Shown: positions 5,823 through 6,504 of the stretch, one piece after another
Numbering within the stretch: position 1 is the stretch's first letter
Layout: the number at the start of each line of letters is the position of its first letter
Source: Thermoplasmata archaeon
Lineage (GTDB): Archaea; Thermoplasmatota; Thermoplasmata; Thermoplasmatales; Aciduliprofundaceae
Length of the DNA stretch: 6,504 bases
Assembly (NCBI GenBank): GCA_021163705.1
Contig: JAGGTO010000004.1
Location: 1 to 6,504, forward strand
Direction: 5' to 3'
The notes under the pieces: generated by a model
What the model saw: the letters and a program-made list of their open reading frames with translations, nothing else
The model's database searches: none
What the model was told of the DNA's origin: nothing
Position numbers and translations under genes: made by a program

Positions 5823-6504
5823 ATGGAGCTTTTAAAGAAACTTGTATATGCATTTGGAGTTCCGGGCTTTGAAGAGGAGATAAGAAGCATAGTGAGGGAG
5901 CATATGGAGAAGTATTTGGATGAGGTAAAAATAGACAGGCTTGGCAATGTCATAGGAGTGAAAAATGGAAATGAGAGGAAGGTAATGCTAGCGGCACATA
6001 TGGACCAGATAGGGTTCATGGTGAGAAACATTACTGATGACGGATTCCTTGTAATCTCTCCTATGGGTGGCATAAATCCTGTTACTCTCCGCTCTAGAGC
6101 TGTGAGAATAAGAGGCAAGAAGGGATATGTGTATGGTGTGATTGGAGAGAAGCCTCCGCATCTGGAGAAAAAGGAAGAGAAGAAAGAGATAAAGGATCTC
6201 AGGGTAGACATAGGCGCTGAAAGCAGGGAGGATGTGGAGAATCTTGTGAGCATAGGAGATGTTGGGTCTTTTGTTCCTGTGTATTATGAACTGGGCAACA
6301 GAGTTGTGGCTACAGCTTTGGATGATAGAAGTGGAGTATACACCCTTCTCCGTCTTATGGAAGATTTTGAATCCAAGTCTACTGTTTATTTTGTGGCAAC
6401 TGTCCAGGAGGAGATAGGTTTACGAGGTGCAGCCATCTCCGGATTCAGAGTTTACCCTGATATAGGAATTGCTGTGGATGTTACCCATGCAAGGATGCCC
6501 TCCA
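5823..6504 (+). CDS. M42-family metallo-aminopeptidase (TET / FrvX-like), 3'-partial
   Basis: The frame stays open from ATG 5823 to the right edge, giving 227 residues of a protein that is usually about 340-360. M42 peptidases are cytosolic di-metal aminopeptidases, often dodecameric tetrahedral (TET) particles, that trim short peptides. The start MELLKKLVYAFGVPGFEEEI is typical of the family. Catalytic and metal residues appear in order: AAHMDQIGF with His59 and Asp61, ALDDRSG with the bridging Asp167, VQEEIGLRGA with catalytic Glu196 and metal ligand Glu197, and AVDVTHA with Asp219. Only the last histidine ligand is missing, because it lies beyond the window. Spacing of these residues agrees closely with Pyrococcus TET enzymes as I remember them. 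Substrate preference (glutamyl, leucyl, lysyl or deblocking) cannot be read from this part. It is transcribed divergently from tgtA, from its own TATA box. Confidence 0.93.
   Translation, partial: MELLKKLVYAFGVPGFEEEIRSIVREHMEKYLDEVKIDRLGNVIGVKNGNERKVMLAAHMDQIGFMVRNITDDGFLVISPMGGINPVTLRSRAVRIRGKKGYVYGVIGEKPPHLEKKEEKKEIKDLRVDIGAESREDVENLVSIGDVGSFVPVYYELGNRVVATALDDRSGVYTLLRLMEDFESKSTVYFVATVQEEIGLRGAAISGFRVYPDIGIAVDVTHARMPS

Noticed and set aside
5756..6253. 165-codon minus-strand open frame
   Set aside because: It is the shadow of the M42 peptidase gene; its translation is low-complexity Ser/Phe/Leu-rich and has no family resemblance, while the plus strand has all M42 catalytic residues.

Overview
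The window looks like a piece of a thermophilic euryarchaeal chromosome. Three things point there: a Mbh-type membrane-bound [NiFe]-hydrogenase gene block, a full-length archaeosine tRNA-guanine transglycosylase (an archaea-specific gene), and archaeal TATA boxes placed so that transcription would begin at the start codon. The sequence is AT-rich with frequent AGA/AGG and ATA codons. Gene content would suit an Aciduliprofundum-like (DHVE2) Thermoplasmatota or a relative. That placement is an inference from general knowledge; no marker gene here proves it.

Layout. Positions 1-2394 (+) are the distal end of a hydrogenase operon: the catalytic large subunit (5' end outside the window), the NuoH-like membrane subunit and the NuoI-like 2x[4Fe-4S] subunit. 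They are packed by overlap or a few bases, in the L-M-N order of the Pyrococcus mbh operon. Positions 2374-5633 (-) hold a second, convergent, probably co-transcribed group: tgtA, then a four-helix membrane protein of unknown function, then a CYTH-domain (CyaB-like/triphosphatase-like) protein. The two groups overlap tail to tail by 21 bp. Positions 5634-5822 are a 189-bp divergent intergenic region with one TATA box facing each way and a small AT palindrome. From 5823 (+) begins an M42-family metallo-aminopeptidase that runs off the right end.

Function. The hydrogenase subunits belong to the module that takes electrons from ferredoxin through iron-sulfur clusters to a NiFe site and couples H2 formation to ion translocation. 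The remaining genes are for tRNA modification (archaeosine), peptide turnover (M42) and a possible nucleotide or polyphosphate enzyme (CYTH). Nothing in the sequence links these to the hydrogenase.

The most notable observation is in tgtA. Its base-exchange residues appear intact, but all three cysteines expected to bind the structural zinc are replaced (Tyr, Ser, Leu), while the fourth ligand, a histidine, remains. I saw no CRISPR array, mobile element, tRNA or rRNA, and no clear new multi-gene system.
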